64,000 bases of DNA from Streptomyces sp. MP131-18 (GCF_001984575.1 NZ_LZNS01000001.1:1290717-1354716); one strand, 5' to 3'. Shown: positions 23,312-32,021, counted from the first letter of the stretch. The notes: generated by a model not told the origin, from the letters alone. Program-made: numbers and translations.

Positions 23312-24060
23312 CAGGACAAACGAAACCCGCGGCGGGGTGGTACGCCGATCCGTACGGTGCGCCGAACCTGCTGCGCTGGTGGGACGGCAGCCGGTGGACC
23401 GAGCAGACGCACCGGGAGAGGACCGCCAGCGCATCCGCGCCGCAGCAACCGGCGGGTGGCGGCTCCCCGTTCACCGAGCCGGTGCTCGTGGTGAGCCAGA
23501 AGACCAAGATCATCGAGCTGACGAACGAGTACGCGGTCTTCGACCAGAACGGGCAGACGATAGGCGCGGTGGTGCAGGTCGGCCAGAGCACGCTGAAGAA
23601 GGCGGCGCGGTTCCTGTCCAGCCTGGACCAGTTCATGACCCACCGGCTGGAGATCAGGGACGCGCAGGGGCAGCCGCATCTGGTGCTGACGCGGCCGGCG
23701 AAGTTTGTGAAGTCGCGGGTGATCGTGACGCGCACGGACGGCCGTGAGGTCGGCGAGATCGTGCAGCAGAACGCGATCGGCAAGATCAACTTTGCGATCA
23801 TGTCGGAGGGGCGGCAGGTCGGCGCCGTCCGGGCCGAGAACTGGCGCGCGTGGAATTTCGCCATCGTCGACCACACGGAGACGGAGGTGGCGCGGATCAC
23901 CAAGACCTGGGAAGGGCTCGCCAAAACGATGTTCACCACGGCGGACAACTATGTGGTGCAGATCCACCGGCAGTTGGCGGAGCCGCTGCTGAGCCTGGTG
24001 GTGGCGACCGCCCTGACGGTGGACACCGCGCTCAAGCAGGATTCCCGAGGGCTCGGCTGA
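23308..24060 (+). CDS. DUF2510 plus phospholipid-scramblase/LURP-one-like protein
   Basis: A 250-residue protein. The N-terminus is a DUF2510 motif (GWYADPYGAPNLLRWWDGSRWTEQ split over residues about 9-32) followed by a short linker. Residues about 55-245 are a tubby/scramblase-type beta barrel (VVSQKTKIIELTNEYAVFD, MTHRLEIRDAQGQP, RAENWRAWNFAIVD) ending in a hydrophobic helix. Despite the family name, lipid scrambling is unproven in bacteria. ATG overlaps the TIR stop by 4 nt, so it belongs to the conflict operon in this genome, although such genes also occur alone elsewhere. It may attach the system to the membrane. Confidence 0.8.
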   Translation: MTGQTKPAAGWYADPYGAPNLLRWWDGSRWTEQTHRERTASASAPQQPAGGGSPFTEPVLVVSQKTKIIELTNEYAVFDQNGQTIGAVVQVGQSTLKKAARFLSSLDQFMTHRLEIRDAQGQPHLVLTRPAKFVKSRVIVTRTDGREVGEIVQQNAIGKINFAIMSEGRQVGAVRAENWRAWNFAIVDHTETEVARITKTWEGLAKTMFTTADNYVVQIHRQLAEPLLSLVVATALTVDTALKQDSRGLG

Positions 24061-24085
24061 CCCAGCTCCCCACGGCTTGTATGAT
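24057..24085 (+). promoter_or_regulatory. Housekeeping-type promoter of the MFS gene
   Basis: -35 CTGACC (24057-24062), 17-bp spacer, -10 TATGAT (24080-24085), giving an expected start near 24092 and a leader of about 36 nt with GGGAAAAG before ATG 24128. The -35 overlaps the stop of the preceding gene. Confidence 0.65.
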
Positions 24086-24127
24086 CTTCGACCGCACCTA
24101 TGTCCGACCGCAGGCGGGAAAAGATCT

Positions 24128-25357
24128 ATGGCCACCGCAGTCGGCCGAGCCGTCCGGGCGCGCGTCGCCGTCGCCGCGCTTTTCTTCACCAACGGCTTCG
24201 TCTTCGCCAACGTGGTCCCGCGCTATCCGGAGATCAAGGCGGACCTCGGACTGTCCAACACCGCCCTGGGCACCGCGATCGCGGCGATGCCGCTCGGCGC
24301 CCTCGTGGTGGGGCTGCTCGCCAGCCCGCTGATCAAACGGTTCGGCTCCGCCTGGACGGCCGTGATCTCGCTGGCCCTGATGGGCGTCAACATCGTCTTC
24401 GTCGGCACCGCCCCCGGTTTCGCGCTGCTGTGCGCCGCGCTGTTCATCGCGGGCAGCCTGGACGGCATCACGGATGTGGCGATGAACGCGCACGGCCTGC
24501 GCGTCCAGCGGCTCTACGGCCGGTCGATCCTGAACGCGTTCCACGGCCTGTGGAGCGTCGGCGCGGTGCTCGGCGCCATCGCGGGCGCCGGAGCGGCACA
24601 GGCCGGTCTCCCGCTGGCCGGGCACCTGACGGCGGTGGGCGCCCTGACGGTGGCCGCCGCCTTCGTCTCCTCCCGCTGCCTGCTGCCGGGCGCGGAGGAC
24701 GCCGAACGGGAACAGGACACGGCGGACCCGGCGGGCCGGCGGCCGGGGCTCGGCCTGCCCGTGGTCGGCCTGCTGGCCGTCCTGGGCCTGCTCGCCGCGG
24801 CGGCGGCCGTCATCGAGGACTCGGGCGCCTCGTGGGGCTCGGTCTACCTGCGCAACGAGCTGATGGCCAACGCCTTCGTCGGCGGTCTCGCCTTCGCCTC
24901 GCTCCAGGGCATGCAGACGATCGGCAGGCTTCTCGGCGACCGCGTCGTGCAGCGGCTGGGCGAACGCAGCACCGCCCGGCTCGGCGCGGTGCTCGTCCTC
25001 GTCGGCATGGGCGCCGCGCTGCTGTGGCCCTCGGTGCCGAGCACCATCGCGGGCTTCGGGCTGGCCGGGCTCGGCATCGCCACCCTGATCCCCGCCGCGT
25101 ACCACGCCGCGGACGAGATTCCCGGTCTCTGGCCGGGCGCGGGCATCACCGTGACGGCGTTCCTGCTGCGGATCGGCTTCCTGCTCTCGCCGCCCCTGGT
25201 CGGGCTGGTCGCCGACGCGGAGTCGATCCGGCTGGGCCTGGTGATCGTGCCGCTGGCCGCCCTCGTCGTCCTCCTCACGTCCCGCATCCTCGACGCCCGC
25301 GCCCGCGGCACCGAGATCGGCACGGGTACCGGCACTGGTGCCGGCACCGCGGACTGA
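24128..25357 (+). CDS. MFS transporter
   Basis: A 409-residue major facilitator with about 12 transmembrane helices (for example VAVAALFFTNGFVFANVV, LGLPVVGLLAVLGLLAAAAAV, and IAGFGLAGLGIATLIPAAYHA). The loop LLASPLIKRFGS follows helix 2 as usual, and the acidic PRYPEIKADLGLS start is that of the Bacillus YbjJ/FucP-like group. It may export a drug or import a sugar. The C-terminus is a low-complexity Gly-Thr repeat (GTEIGTGTGTGAGT). It has its own promoter and ends at a strong bidirectional terminator, so it is a single-gene unit. Confidence 0.88.
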   Translation: MATAVGRAVRARVAVAALFFTNGFVFANVVPRYPEIKADLGLSNTALGTAIAAMPLGALVVGLLASPLIKRFGSAWTAVISLALMGVNIVFVGTAPGFALLCAALFIAGSLDGITDVAMNAHGLRVQRLYGRSILNAFHGLWSVGAVLGAIAGAGAAQAGLPLAGHLTAVGALTVAAAFVSSRCLLPGAEDAEREQDTADPAGRRPGLGLPVVGLLAVLGLLAAAAAVIEDSGASWGSVYLRNELMANAFVGGLAFASLQGMQTIGRLLGDRVVQRLGERSTARLGAVLVLVGMGAALLWPSVPSTIAGFGLAGLGIATLIPAAYHAADEIPGLWPGAGITVTAFLLRIGFLLSPPLVGLVADAESIRLGLVIVPLAALVVLLTSRILDARARGTEIGTGTGTGAGTAD

Positions 25358-25367
25358 ACCGCCCGGC

Positions 25368-25401
25368 GGTGGCCCGGGCCGGCGGGCCGGCCCGGGCCAC
25401 C
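25368..25401. terminator. Strong bidirectional terminator
   Basis: Perfect 15-bp arms (25368-25382 and 25387-25401) with a CGGG loop, lying between the convergent MFS and GH2 genes. Confidence 0.8.
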
Positions 25402-25408
25402 CTGGGCG

Positions 25409-27232
25409 TCAGTCCTCGCGCCGCTCGATCGCGGCGGGGCGCAGCTGCGCCGCCCGCACCCGCGCCACGTCCAGCTTCGTGGTGCGGTCGAAGCGGTAGA
25501 TGCCGTTCTGCTCCTGGAACACGTCCGTCAGCTGCGTGTAGCAGTAGCCGAACATGTTCTCATCGTCCAGCAGCACGCGGGTCAGACCGGCGAAGCGGAC
25601 CTGGAACTCCTCCTCGTCGCGCGGCCGGTCGCCGTACCCCCACGACTCCTGGCGGTCGTCGCCGCGCGCCTCGGCCGCCGTCTCCGGGTGCCACCAGATG
25701 CCGCCGAACTCGCTGACGAAGTACGGCTGTCCGCGGTAGGGCACCGACCAGGCGCGGCCGTCGGCATAGGCGTTGACGTACGGCTCGTCGCGGTCGAGCC
25801 CGGAGACCTGCTTGGCGAAGGCGGCCGGGTCCTGCTCGTAGGTGTGCGAGTCGTACACGTCGGTCTCGGCGACCCGGTGGGAGTATCCGGACGCGTCGAC
25901 CACCGGGCGCGTGGTGTCCATCGCCTTGGTCGCCAGATACATGGCGCGGGTCACCGAGTCGAGCTGGGTGATCCGGTCATGCAGCTTCTGGTACGTCTCG
26001 TTCAGCGGGCACCAGCCGACGATCGAGGGGTGCGAGTAGTCGCGTTCGACGGCCTCGAGCCACTGGCCGACGTAGGAGGCGTCCGGCTGCTGATTGTCGC
26101 CCGAGGTGCCACCGACCTCGCAGCCCCAGTCCCCGAACTCGCCCCACACCAGGTAGCCGAGCCGGTCGGCGTGGTACAGGAAACGCTCCTCGAAGACCTT
26201 CTGGTGCAGCCTGGCCCCGTTGAACCCGGCCGCCATCGCCAGCTCGATGTCCCGGACCAGCGCCTCGTCGCTCGGCGCGGTCATCAGCCCGTCGGGGTAC
26301 CAGCCCTGATCGAGGACGAGCCGCTGGAAGACCGCCTTGCCGTTGAGCGTGATCGCCTTGCCGCGGATTCCGACCGCCCGCAGTCCGGCGTAGCTGTCGG
26401 CCGCGTCGACCACGTCACCCGCCGCGTCGAGGAGTTCGAGACGCACGTCGTACAGGTGCGGGTCCTCGGGGCTCCAGGTGCGGCGGCGGTCCTCCGGGAC
26501 CGGCAGGTACAGCCGGGGCGCCAGGTCGAGGTCGGCCCGCGCCTCGGCGCGCGCCACCTCGCCCCCGGCGTCGCTCAGGACCGCCCGCACCCGGTACCCG
26601 GGGCGGTTGCCCGAAAGCGGCAGCTCCAGGTGGAAGGCGGAGCCCGCCAGGTCCGGAGTGACGCGGGGGCGCCGCAGGTGCACCTCGGGCACCGCCTCCA
26701 GCCACACCGTCTGCCAGATGCCGGTGGTGCGGGTGTAGTTGCAGGCGTGGTTGGCGTACCTGACCGCCTGCTTGCCGCGGGCCTGCGGCCCGGACCTGGG
26801 GTCGCGGGCCCGGACGGTGACCGTGAACTCCCGGCCGGGCACGGCCACACCGCCGAGGTCGGCGGTGAAGGGGGTGAAGCCGCCGCGGTGACGCGCCACC
26901 TCGGTGCCGTCGACCCACACGGTGGTGTCGTAGTCGACGGCCTGGAAGTGCAGCAGTATCCGCTTGCCCGCCCAGGCCGCGGGTGCGAGGAGGGTGCGCC
27001 GGTACCAGACGGCTTCCAGGAAGTCGGTCTCGCCGATGCCGGACAGCTCGGACTCCGGACAGAAGGGAACGGTGATCTCGCCCTTGAGGTCACGATCGAG
27101 CAGGCCGCGTTCGATACCGCTGTCACCGCGGTCGAACTCGAACTGCCAGGTGCCGTTGAGGTTCAGCCAGTCGCCGCGGACGAACTGCGGCCTGGGGTAC
27201 TCGGGCCGCGGTACGGCGGAGGGGGAGGACAC
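25409..27232 (-). CDS. Glycoside hydrolase family 2 protein
   Basis: A 607-residue intracellular GH2 enzyme. Its domains in order are a sugar-binding jelly roll (WLNLNGTWQFEFDRG, WYRRTLLAPAAW, VNHACN-like YANHACNYTRTTGIWQTVWLE), an immunoglobulin-like domain and a TIM barrel. The acid/base Glu is in GWCPLNETYQ (about residue 409) and the nucleophile Glu in FVSEFGGIWW (about 507). It should hydrolyse a beta-galactoside, glucuronide or a furanoside; streptomycete GH2 includes several of these. No signal peptide. It is downstream of, and co-directional with, a sugar ABC importer, so it probably acts on the imported oligosaccharide. Confidence 0.93.
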   Translation of the reverse strand: MSSPSAVPRPEYPRPQFVRGDWLNLNGTWQFEFDRGDSGIERGLLDRDLKGEITVPFCPESELSGIGETDFLEAVWYRRTLLAPAAWAGKRILLHFQAVDYDTTVWVDGTEVARHRGGFTPFTADLGGVAVPGREFTVTVRARDPRSGPQARGKQAVRYANHACNYTRTTGIWQTVWLEAVPEVHLRRPRVTPDLAGSAFHLELPLSGNRPGYRVRAVLSDAGGEVARAEARADLDLAPRLYLPVPEDRRRTWSPEDPHLYDVRLELLDAAGDVVDAADSYAGLRAVGIRGKAITLNGKAVFQRLVLDQGWYPDGLMTAPSDEALVRDIELAMAAGFNGARLHQKVFEERFLYHADRLGYLVWGEFGDWGCEVGGTSGDNQQPDASYVGQWLEAVERDYSHPSIVGWCPLNETYQKLHDRITQLDSVTRAMYLATKAMDTTRPVVDASGYSHRVAETDVYDSHTYEQDPAAFAKQVSGLDRDEPYVNAYADGRAWSVPYRGQPYFVSEFGGIWWHPETAAEARGDDRQESWGYGDRPRDEEEFQVRFAGLTRVLLDDENMFGYCYTQLTDVFQEQNGIYRFDRTTKLDVARVRAAQLRPAAIERRED

Positions 27233-27257
27233 AAGAACTCCTGTGGGAGGGAACGGT

Positions 27258-27277
27258 CGGTACGGGGTTCCGTACCG
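27258..27277. promoter_or_regulatory. Hairpin between ABC permease and GH2 genes
   Basis: CGGTACGG - GGTT - CCGTACCG, perfect 8-bp arms and a tetraloop, in the 67-nt gap inside the importer/GH2 operon. It may stabilise the upstream message or lower expression of GH2, or be an operator. Confidence 0.5.
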
Positions 27278-27299
27278 TGCGGGCGGCGGCGCGCCGCGG

Positions 27300-28220
27300 T
27301 CAGGAACCGCCGAGGCCCGTGGTGGCCACGGACTTCACGATGCGCCGCTGGAAGAAGAGGAAGACGATGATCAGCGGTGCCGCGGCCAGCACGGCGGCGG
27401 CCATCGACTGGGCGTAGGCGACGCCGTAGGCGTCCTCGACCGTGGCCAGGCCGACCGGCAGCGTCATCAGGTCGGGATCGCTGGTGATGATGAACGGCCA
27501 CATGAAGTTGTTCCACGCCCCGATGAAGACGAACACCGAGACGGCGGAGACGATCGGCCGCGACAGCGGCAGGACGATCGACCAGAAGACCCGGAGATCG
27601 GAGGCGCCGTCGATGCGGGCGGCCTCCTCCAGCTCGCGCGGTATCGCATCGAAGAAACGCTTGAGGATGAACACCATCATCGGCGCCACCACCTGCGGCA
27701 GGATGATCGCCCAGTAGGTGTCCACCAGGTTGAACGCGAGCATCTCCTGGAACAGGGGCACCATCAGCAGCTGCGGCGGCACCATGATCGAGGCGACCGT
27801 GACGGCCAGCAGCGCCCGCCGCCCGCGGAACGTACCGCGCGAGAAGCCGTAGGCGGCCAGGGTGGACAGCACGATCGTGATCAGCGTGACCAGGCCCGCG
27901 GTCAGAATGCTGTTGAACGCCCAGATCGGCAGCGTGCCCCGGTCGAAGACCTGGCGGTACGCGTCCAGGGTCAGGGCGCCCTTGATCGGGTTGAACCCCG
28001 GCGAGGAGATGTCCCGTTCGCTCTGGAAGGAGGTGATCAGAGTCCAGACGAAGGGCAGCACCCACAGCAGCGCGAAGATCCCGAGGGCTCCGCCCGCCAG
28101 CACGCGGGGCAGCCGGCCGTGACCGAGCAGCAGCGGCGCGCCCGCCGCCTCCTGCGGGCGTCGGCGCCGGAGCCCGGCCGGGGGCAGGGAACGGGGACGC
28201 GTGGTCGTTGGGGCGGACAC
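27300..28220 (-). CDS. Carbohydrate ABC transporter permease (MalG type)
   Basis: A 306-residue inner-membrane permease with six helices. The EAA loop, which contacts the ATPase, reads ELEEAARIDGASDLRVFWSIVLPLSRP at about residues 204-230. The GTG start at 28220 has AAGGAGGG seven bases upstream; it begins two bases after the stop of the other permease. No ATPase gene is present; Streptomyces sugar importers usually share one MsiK-type ATPase encoded elsewhere, which fits this operon. Confidence 0.93.
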   Translation of the reverse strand: MSAPTTTRPRSLPPAGLRRRRPQEAAGAPLLLGHGRLPRVLAGGALGIFALLWVLPFVWTLITSFQSERDISSPGFNPIKGALTLDAYRQVFDRGTLPIWAFNSILTAGLVTLITIVLSTLAAYGFSRGTFRGRRALLAVTVASIMVPPQLLMVPLFQEMLAFNLVDTYWAIILPQVVAPMMVFILKRFFDAIPRELEEAARIDGASDLRVFWSIVLPLSRPIVSAVSVFVFIGAWNNFMWPFIITSDPDLMTLPVGLATVEDAYGVAYAQSMAAAVLAAAPLIIVFLFFQRRIVKSVATTGLGGS

Positions 28221-28222
28221 GG

Positions 28223-29152
28223 TCAGCCCTCCTTGCGCGGCATGAACCGCAGCTGGGCGATCGAGACGATGACGATGATCGCGAAGAACAGGTAGGAGAT
28301 GGCCGAGGCGTAGCCCAGCCGGTAGCCGGTGAAGCCGACGTCGTAGATGTACTCGAGGATCGGCCGGGTCGAGCCGTTCGGACCCCCCTTGGTCATGATG
28401 TAGATCTGGTCGAAGACCTTCAGCGACGCCAGGACCTGCAGCATCACCACGAGCACCGTGGTACGGCTCAGCTGCGGGAGCGTGATCGAGAACAGCCGCC
28501 GCCAGGCGCCGGCGCCGTCCAGGGCGGCGGCCTCGTAGAGGGTGTCGGGCACGGACTGGAGAGCGGCGAGGTAGAGCAGGAAGTTGAAGCCGATCGTCCA
28601 CCAGACGGTCAGCGCGGCCATCGACCACATGGCGAACGCCTCGTCCGAAAGCCAGCCGACCGGGGCGATGCCGACCTTGTCGAGCGCCTGGTTGAACATG
28701 CCGAGATCCGGCTGGTAGAGCCACTGCCAGATCATGGTGACGACGCTCACCGGCAGCAGATAGGGCGCGAAGAACGCCAGCCGCCACACCCACTGGCCGG
28801 CCAGCCCGGTGTGCACCAGCAGCGCCATGCACAGCGCCAGGAGCACCAGCGGCACCACCGATATGACGGTGAAGAAGACGGTGTTGCCCAGCGAACTCCA
28901 GACGTCCGGGTCGCCGAACGCCTCGGCGTAGTTGTCGAAGCCGACGAACTCGGTGCCCCTCAGGGACAGCGACTGGTCGGTGAAGCTCATCCAGATGCCC
29001 TGGACGATCGGCCAGACCATGAAGAGGGCGAAGACCACCGTGAACGGGAGGACGAAGAACAGGCCGGTGCGACGACGCCGGGCGGGTGCGGCGGGCACGG
29101 TGCTCCCGCCGGCCTCCTCGGTCACGGGGACTTTCGAAGCTGTGGTGCTCAC
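28223..29152 (-). CDS. Carbohydrate ABC transporter permease (MalF type)
   Basis: A 309-residue permease with six membrane helices after a basic cytosolic start (RRRRTGLFFVLPFTVVFALFMVWP). The EAA loop is TLYEAAALDGAGAWRRLFSITLPQL at about residues 207-231. I chose GTG 29152 because GGAG lies eight bases upstream; an ATG at 29176 would overlap the previous stop. It pairs with the MalG-type permease to form the channel. Confidence 0.93.
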   Translation of the reverse strand: MSTTASKVPVTEEAGGSTVPAAPARRRRTGLFFVLPFTVVFALFMVWPIVQGIWMSFTDQSLSLRGTEFVGFDNYAEAFGDPDVWSSLGNTVFFTVISVVPLVLLALCMALLVHTGLAGQWVWRLAFFAPYLLPVSVVTMIWQWLYQPDLGMFNQALDKVGIAPVGWLSDEAFAMWSMAALTVWWTIGFNFLLYLAALQSVPDTLYEAAALDGAGAWRRLFSITLPQLSRTTVLVVMLQVLASLKVFDQIYIMTKGGPNGSTRPILEYIYDVGFTGYRLGYASAISYLFFAIIVIVSIAQLRFMPRKEG

Positions 29153-29172
29153 GTTGCGGCTCCTAGTCCTCG

Positions 29173-30519
29173 TCACACGACCGGGTTGGGCTGGTCGAGA
29201 AGCGTGGCGCTCTCGTCGATCATCTGCTGCGCCGCCGATGCGGCCGAGGTGTCGCCGAGCAACGCACTCTGTATGACCGACGACATGCGGATCTGGAAAT
29301 TGGACCCCGAGCCGGTGAACCAGGTGGGCGGGTCGAGGACCGCGATCTCGCCCGCCTCGGCATAGGAGGACTGCGGGTCGAGCTCGGCGTACTCCGGGTC
29401 GTCGACCACCGGCTGATAGGCCGGTATGTGCCCGGCGCTGGCCCAGGCGAGGCTGCGCTTGAGCATCTCCGCCACGTAGCGGTGGGCCTGGCGGCGCCGT
29501 TCGGGGTCGGGGTTCTCCTGCCGGGGCAGCACGTAACTGTGCGAATCGGCGTTCACGGCGGGCTTCCCGAAAACGTTGGGGAACGGCGCGGCGCCCAGGG
29601 GCCGTCCCGATTCACGCAGTCCCGGCATCTCCCACTCCCCCACCATGATCGAGGCGCCGCGCCCGTCGGTGAACGCGGCCACCGCCCCGTCGTAGTCGAG
29701 GTTGTTGGGGTTGGTGCTGCCGTCGAACAGGCTTTGCATGAACGAGACGACCTCCGTCGCCGCGTCGATGTCCACCTCGGGCTCGCCGCCGTCGGGCAGC
29801 GAGAACGTGTTGCCGGTCTGGGCGTAGAGCCCGTTGAACAACCGCCAGTTCTGCGCCGGGTCGGTCACGTGGCCGAACAGCACGCCTATGCCGCCCTGGG
29901 CCTCGGCGAACGCGGCGCTCGCCGCCAGCATCGCCTCGGGGGAGCCCATCTCGACCAGGGCGCCGTCGGAGTCGAGCAGGCCCGCGCGTTCCGCGATGTC
30001 GAGGTCGTAGAAGTAGACGAAGGGGTGGGTGTCCAGCGGAATCGCGTACACCTCACCGTCCCACTGGGCCCGCTGCCAGATCGCCGGCGCGAAGTCGCCT
30101 TCGCGCACGCCGAATTCGGCCAGCAGCTCCAAGTCGAAGGGTTCGAGGAGGCCGCCGGGCGCGTAGCCCGCCAGCCGCGACAGGTGCAGCACGGCCACCT
30201 CGGGGGCCCGCCCGCCGGCCGCCGCCATGGCCAGCTTGGTGTAGTACGCGGAGCCCCACTCCAGGATGGTTCGGTCGATCTCGAAGGCGTCGGGTCCCCG
30301 CGTGACCTCGGCGATCATCTCCTCCATCAGCACCCCGTCGGCGCCGGAGAAAAGATCCCAGACGCGCAGGGAGTTCGCCCCGCCGGACGCCGCGGGCGAG
30401 GCGCAGGCGGACAACAGCCCCGGTGCCAGGGCGGCGCCCGCTCCCGCGAGCCCGAAACGCAGGAAGCCCCGCCGTCCCATCCGTGGATGGCCGCCATGCC
30501 CTGAATGGTCAAAACTCAT
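29173..30519 (-). CDS. Sugar ABC transporter substrate-binding lipoprotein
   Basis: A 448-residue extracellular solute-binding protein of family 1. The N-terminus has a twin-arginine export motif (GRRGFLRFG, about residues 16-24), a hydrophobic core and the lipobox LSAC, so the mature protein is a membrane-anchored lipoprotein starting at Cys of CASPAASGG. Downstream features such as LRVWDLFSGADG and WGSAYYTKLAMAAAGG fit the sugar-binding fold. It is the first gene of the binding protein-permease-permease-GH2 operon, with GGAAAGG before ATG 30519. Ligand unknown. Confidence 0.93.
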   Translation of the reverse strand: MSFDHSGHGGHPRMGRRGFLRFGLAGAGAALAPGLLSACASPAASGGANSLRVWDLFSGADGVLMEEMIAEVTRGPDAFEIDRTILEWGSAYYTKLAMAAAGGRAPEVAVLHLSRLAGYAPGGLLEPFDLELLAEFGVREGDFAPAIWQRAQWDGEVYAIPLDTHPFVYFYDLDIAERAGLLDSDGALVEMGSPEAMLAASAAFAEAQGGIGVLFGHVTDPAQNWRLFNGLYAQTGNTFSLPDGGEPEVDIDAATEVVSFMQSLFDGSTNPNNLDYDGAVAAFTDGRGASIMVGEWEMPGLRESGRPLGAAPFPNVFGKPAVNADSHSYVLPRQENPDPERRRQAHRYVAEMLKRSLAWASAGHIPAYQPVVDDPEYAELDPQSSYAEAGEIAVLDPPTWFTGSGSNFQIRMSSVIQSALLGDTSAASAAQQMIDESATLLDQPNPVV

Positions 30520-30560
30520 GTCGCACCTTTCCAACCCCGACGCCGCGGGTTTCCGGCCAT

Positions 30561-30589
30561 TTTTTACATCGATGTACACCCGCTGTAAA
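30561..30589 (-). promoter_or_regulatory. Promoter with LacI-type operator inside its spacer
   Basis: On the minus strand: -35 TTTACA (30589-30584), 17-bp spacer, -10 TAAAAA (30566-30561). The perfect palindrome TACATCGATGTA (30565-30576), with the central CG typical of LacI-family operators, fills the spacer and touches the -10, so bound repressor should block polymerase at the importer operon. No LacI gene is adjacent. Confidence 0.65.
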
Positions 30590-30603
30590 GACTTTGAGGC
30601 GTA

Positions 30604-30778
30604 TGTCTTTCTGTGGTAAGAGCGCAACGCTCACCGAGCTGCCCGCGAGCGGCAGCGTGATCGTCGACGCCGGGACGACCACCGCGCGGCTGGCCGCCGT
30701 CCTCCCCGTTGAGTGCCCGCTCACCGTCGTCACCCACGCCCTGCCGGTCGCCGCCCGGCTCGCCGACCACCCGGGGAT
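30604..30778 (+). pseudogene. Fragment of a DeoR-family repressor (FruR-like)
   Basis: The codons read LPASGSVIVDAGTTTARLAAVLP and VVTHALPVAARLADHPG, the core of the DeoR sugar-phosphate-sensing domain. The helix-turn-helix is missing from the 5' side and the rest of the domain from the 3' side. An ATG at 30604 begins shortly upstream but has no binding site. It is fused out of frame to a fruA fragment, so it is a remnant. Confidence 0.75.
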
Positions 30779-31195
30779 CGCTTCGCCGGGAAGCCGACCG
30801 TCGACGTCGGTGTGAAGGCAGGCATCAACCGGCCCGCCGAGCTGATCGCGCAGGTCAGGTACATGGCCGAACGCGGGGAAGCGAGCCCGGCCGCGGGGAC
30901 CGCGGAGCCGGAGGCGGCGGGTGCCCCGGGCGAGGGCTTCGGCGCCCGGCTCCGCCGCTACCTGATGAGCGGCGTCAGCTACATGGTGCCGTTCGTGGCG
31001 GCCGGCGGTCTGCTCATCGCGCTGTCCTTCGCGATCGGCGGCCACGAAATAGCGAACGCGCCGTCCGTCGCCGAGCACTTCGTGTGGACCGAGGGCGACA
31101 GCTGGGCCGCGCTGTTCAACCAGATCGGCGGCGCCGCGTTCGGCTTCCTGGTGCCCGTGCTGGCCGGTTACATCCCCTTCGCCGCGGCCGACCCG
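30779..31195 (+). pseudogene. Fragment of a fructose PTS EIIBC gene (FruA-like)
   Basis: Reads RFAGKPTVDVGVKAGINRP (end of the IIB domain), an Ala/Gly/Glu linker, then the beginning of IIC: RRYLMSGVSYMVPFVAAGGLLIALSFAIGG and QIGGAAFGFLVPVLAGYI. It stops being IIC-like after FAAADP, where the conserved ADRPG continuation is broken; the rest of IIC is gone. The 1-phosphofructokinase normally between fruR and fruA is absent, so one deletion joined fruR to fruA and another event removed the 3' part. Confidence 0.75.
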
Positions 31196-31403
31196 CTGGC
31201 CCGCGTGCGGACCCGTCTCTGCGACGCGGACCGACCCGGGACGGGCGGGCCTGCGGGACGGTCCGGGGGCGGCGCCGCGGGTGCGCGGATGGCCCGTCGG
31301 CGGACGTCACCCGGCGCGGCTCGCCGAACGCCACACGCCCACTCGGCCACCCAGCCACCCGGGCCTGTCGCTGCCGGCCGATGAAGTCCCCGTCGTGGCC
31401 GGG

Positions 31404-32021
31404 TCAGTCGTCACCTGCGGTGGTGCAGCGCAGGATGCGGAACCCGCTCTGTGAGGCGTACCGCTCGGTGGGCCATCCCTGTTCGCCGAGCCAGCGCTGG
31501 AGCGAGTCGGCGCCCAGGTGCTTCTGCACCACGAGGTAGGCCTCGCCGCCCGGCACGAGCCGATCCAGCCAGTGTCGCAACATGGCGTGGAGCTGCGGCT
31601 TTCCGATACGGATGGCCGGGTTGGAGACGATGAAGTCGAAGCGCACATCGTCGGGCACTTCTTCCGGGCGGGCGCAGCGCACCCCTGACATGCCGAGCCG
31701 CTCGGTGTTCCGGCGGCAGAGCTCCAACGCGCGGTCGTTGACGTCGACGGCCCACAGCGTCGACTCGGGTGAGGCTCCCGCGAGGGCGACGGTGAGCGGA
31801 CCGTAGCCGCACCCGATGTCGAGGAACGTGCCTCGCGCGGGCGGCTGCGGCAGCGCGCGGAGCAGGACCGAGGTACCGGGGTCGACGCGTGAGGCGGAGA
31901 AGACGCCGGGCGCGGTGAGGAGTTCGACCTCATTCACGGGCCCGAACGGCAGGCGCAGCGGCACGCGCGACATTTCGGCGCCGATGCCCCGGTCGTCGGG
32001 AGTTGTGAAGTAATGGGACAT
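31404..32021 (-). CDS. RsmC-like class I methyltransferase
   Basis: A 205-residue protein with the methyltransferase-small (MTS) domain: motif I LDIGCGYGPLTVAL (about 66-79), an acidic strand-2 end (AVDVNDRAL), and the catalytic SNPAIRIGK (about 132-140) in the position of NPPxH of RsmC/RsmD-type rRNA guanine-N2 methyltransferases. PGGEAYLVVQKHLGAD follows as in RsmC. It likely methylates a guanine in 16S rRNA. No Shine-Dalgarno sequence; a CATGAT -10 at 32033-32028 would put the transcript start next to the ATG (leaderless). Divergent from a second, related methyltransferase. Confidence 0.82.
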   Translation of the reverse strand: MSHYFTTPDDRGIGAEMSRVPLRLPFGPVNEVELLTAPGVFSASRVDPGTSVLLRALPQPPARGTFLDIGCGYGPLTVALAGASPESTLWAVDVNDRALELCRRNTERLGMSGVRCARPEEVPDDVRFDFIVSNPAIRIGKPQLHAMLRHWLDRLVPGGEAYLVVQKHLGADSLQRWLGEQGWPTERYASQSGFRILRCTTAGDD

